This document shows positions 59,956 through 61,337 of a stretch of 61,337 nucleotides of DNA, in pieces. How positions within the stretch are numbered: the stretch's first letter is position 1; each line of letters begins with the position of its first letter. The DNA comes from Paratractidigestivibacter sp963630635 (GTDB lineage Bacteria; Actinomycetota; Coriobacteriia; Coriobacteriales; Atopobiaceae): assembly GCA_963630635.1 (NCBI GenBank), contig CAVGOA010000008.1, positions 1 to 61,337 on the forward strand, written 5' to 3'. Below the pieces are notes generated by a model, which was given only the letters and a program-made list of their open reading frames with translations, searched no databases and was not told the DNA's origin. The translations under genes were made by a program, and so were the position numbers.

Positions 59956-59984
59956 GGCGGTCCCATGCGGGGCCGCCTTTTTTG
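59956..59984 (+). terminator. Terminator of rpoBC
   Basis: GGCGGTCCC-ATGC-GGGGCCGCC stem, then T6. Confidence 0.92.
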
Positions 59985-60064
59985 TTGGAACGGCACTGTT
60001 TAAAATGAGGCTGAAAGCTAAGCTTAAAAGGTGTTTCTTTGCTCGCGTCCCCAAGGAGGGCCCC

Positions 60065-61337
60065 ATGAGACAAAAATCCCCTCAGCTGAGAATAACCGGC
60101 TTGACTGCTGTTTTTGCGGCAGCATTGCTGGCCCTGTGCGTGCTTGCCCTTCCGGCAAAAGCGCGGGCGGCAACCGCTATTGCTCACTCTGTCGATTCTT
60201 CAGGGAACGTGACCAACTACTACTCCCGTGAAGAGATAGAGAAGAAGGGGCCCAATGTCGACGTCGTTGTGATGGATACCGACTGGCACCTTGATAGCGC
60301 TTTTACGGTAGAAGAGGAAAAGAAAATCACCATCGATATGAATGGGCACAAGGCGGACTGCGACTACACCTGTTTTTGGGTGCGGGATAATGCCGAGCTT
60401 GTGCTTAAGTCCAGCAGCGGTCCCGTAACCTTTTCATACACGGGCTACAACCCGCAAACCGGTGATGCCATGGATGTTAGAAGCACCACTGGCGGCCTGG
60501 TCACTAGCCTCACCAAGGAGGCCGGCGGTGCTTTTTGTGTTGAGAAGAACGCCACGCTCACCTTGGATAACGTCACGGCTGGTGGCTCCCACGGCAACGA
60601 CGAGGCGGGAGGCGTGAACCTTTCTGAGAAATCGACCTTAACTCTTAAGAATGGTGCCAAGGTCGAGTACAACCGCGGTGTAGCGGGGGGCGGGGTCTAC
60701 TGCTGCGAATACGGCGCCACCATCAACATCGACAACGCCTGCATTGCTAACAATTACTGCACGAACTACGGCGGCGGCATCTATGCCAAATATGCCAACG
60801 TAACCATCAACATGTCCAACGGCGCCAAGATCGCCAACAACTCGGCGAAGGCTGGCGGCGGAATCTACTTCAACGATTCGAGCTTTAGCGTTTCCTCTCT
60901 GGACGGCAAAGCTTTTATTTCGAGCAATACGGCCAGGGAGTCGAGCAAGACTACCACCAAGAGCAAACAAAGCGGTGGTGGCATTCACGTGAACAGCATT
61001 AAAGGAGACAACAAGGGCCTGATTGAGGGCATCACTATCAACGAAAACTACTCGGCCTACGACGGCGGTGGCCTTGAGCTTGACCAGCAGTACACAACGC
61101 TCAAAAACTGCACCATCAAAGACAACTGGTGCAAGTACGAGGGCGGCGGAATCTACGTCTGCAACGACGGCAACACCATCGACGGCTGCACGATCACGGG
61201 CAACTCCTGCAGCGTGGACAGCGGCGGCAACTACGAGGGCGGCGGCGTCTTTGTCTGGCACAGCTACGACGTCGAGCTCAAGGGCGTGTGCGTGATCAAG
61301 GGCAACACCCGCGGCAAGGGTACGAGCAATCCCGACG
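60065..61337 (+). CDS. Secreted cysteine-rich beta-helix surface protein (3' end beyond the window)
   Basis: The ATG at 60065 follows AAGGAGGGCCCC and the frame stays open to the end of the window (424 codons). A signal peptide (MRQKSPQLRITGLTAVFAAALLALCVLALPAKARAA split by a clear AXA site near residue 35) precedes a right-handed parallel beta-helix. Repeats of about 20-25 residues contain GGGIY, GGGVY, GGGLE and N-N-S/T turns (IANNYCTNYGGGIYAK, IANNSAKAGGGIYF). At least a dozen cysteines occur in the coils, unusual for a surface protein of a Gram-positive. Adhesin or polysaccharide-binding roles are typical of the fold. A TAAAAT at 60001 could be the -10. Confidence 0.85.
   Translation, partial: MRQKSPQLRITGLTAVFAAALLALCVLALPAKARAATAIAHSVDSSGNVTNYYSREEIEKKGPNVDVVVMDTDWHLDSAFTVEEEKKITIDMNGHKADCDYTCFWVRDNAELVLKSSSGPVTFSYTGYNPQTGDAMDVRSTTGGLVTSLTKEAGGAFCVEKNATLTLDNVTAGGSHGNDEAGGVNLSEKSTLTLKNGAKVEYNRGVAGGGVYCCEYGATINIDNACIANNYCTNYGGGIYAKYANVTINMSNGAKIANNSAKAGGGIYFNDSSFSVSSLDGKAFISSNTARESSKTTTKSKQSGGGIHVNSIKGDNKGLIEGITINENYSAYDGGGLELDQQYTTLKNCTIKDNWCKYEGGGIYVCNDGNTIDGCTITGNSCSVDSGGNYEGGGVFVWHSYDVELKGVCVIKGNTRGKGTSNPD

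Overview
The window is GC-rich DNA of bacterial chromosome type. Several traits point to a high-GC Gram-positive of the Coriobacteriia (Olsenella/Collinsella-like), with moderate confidence: actinobacterial-style codon use, TPxTGD sortase signals with arginine-rich tails, a mannose-class PTS, a ClpC-DisA-IspD-IspF-CysS-RlmB-YacP block, and giant Cna-B/pilin-repeat surface proteins. Two runs of N (5451-5738 and 7658-7847) are assembly gaps that cut through AzlC/AzlD and an MFS transporter.

Layout. 116-2920 (minus) is a wall-anchored papain-like protease. 3260-5077 is a MATE transporter with a fused C-terminal ATPase-like domain. 5134-6194 (minus) is a gapped azlCD pair, divergent from an MFS transporter (6292 onward). 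A DeoR-type regulator (7934-8689, minus) is divergent from a mannose-family PTS operon (EIIA, IIB, IIC, IID; 9030-11910), with three direct operator-like repeats between them. A small membrane protein, a MarR regulator and a DUF362 ferredoxin-like protein follow. Next come a hipBA toxin-antitoxin pair with a clear palindromic operator, and a Tat-secreted protein followed by three paralogous small membrane proteins plus the tail of a fourth. An overlapping three-gene operon encodes a response regulator, a degenerate ABC ATPase and a histidine kinase. A spermidine-synthase-like protein, a TatA with a zinc ribbon, and greA complete this part.

22570-23060 is an intergenic region with a large inverted repeat, just upstream of a 3060-residue repetitive surface adhesin (23061-32243). 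A lysyl-tRNA synthetase fused to an HD domain follows. Then comes a short accessory island (34800-37180): two tandem double-glycine-leader zinc-ribbon proteins, and a Vsr/DUF559-like nuclease gene boxed on both sides by copies of a ~135-bp palindromic repeat. A third copy lies beside hipA. I regard this repeat-nuclease unit as the most interesting candidate for an undescribed system.

From 37317 to 59984 the window is core genome. It holds clpC, disA, ispD, ispF, cysS, rlmB and yacP; tRNA-Thr; the tRNA-Tyr/Thr/Met-tuf operon; rpmG-tRNA-Trp-secE-nusG-rplK-rplA; rplJ-rplL with an L10 leader attenuator; and rpoB-rpoC. The window ends inside a cysteine-rich beta-helix surface protein gene.

All calls come from reading the sequence by eye. 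Family names rest on recognised motifs, not on database searches.
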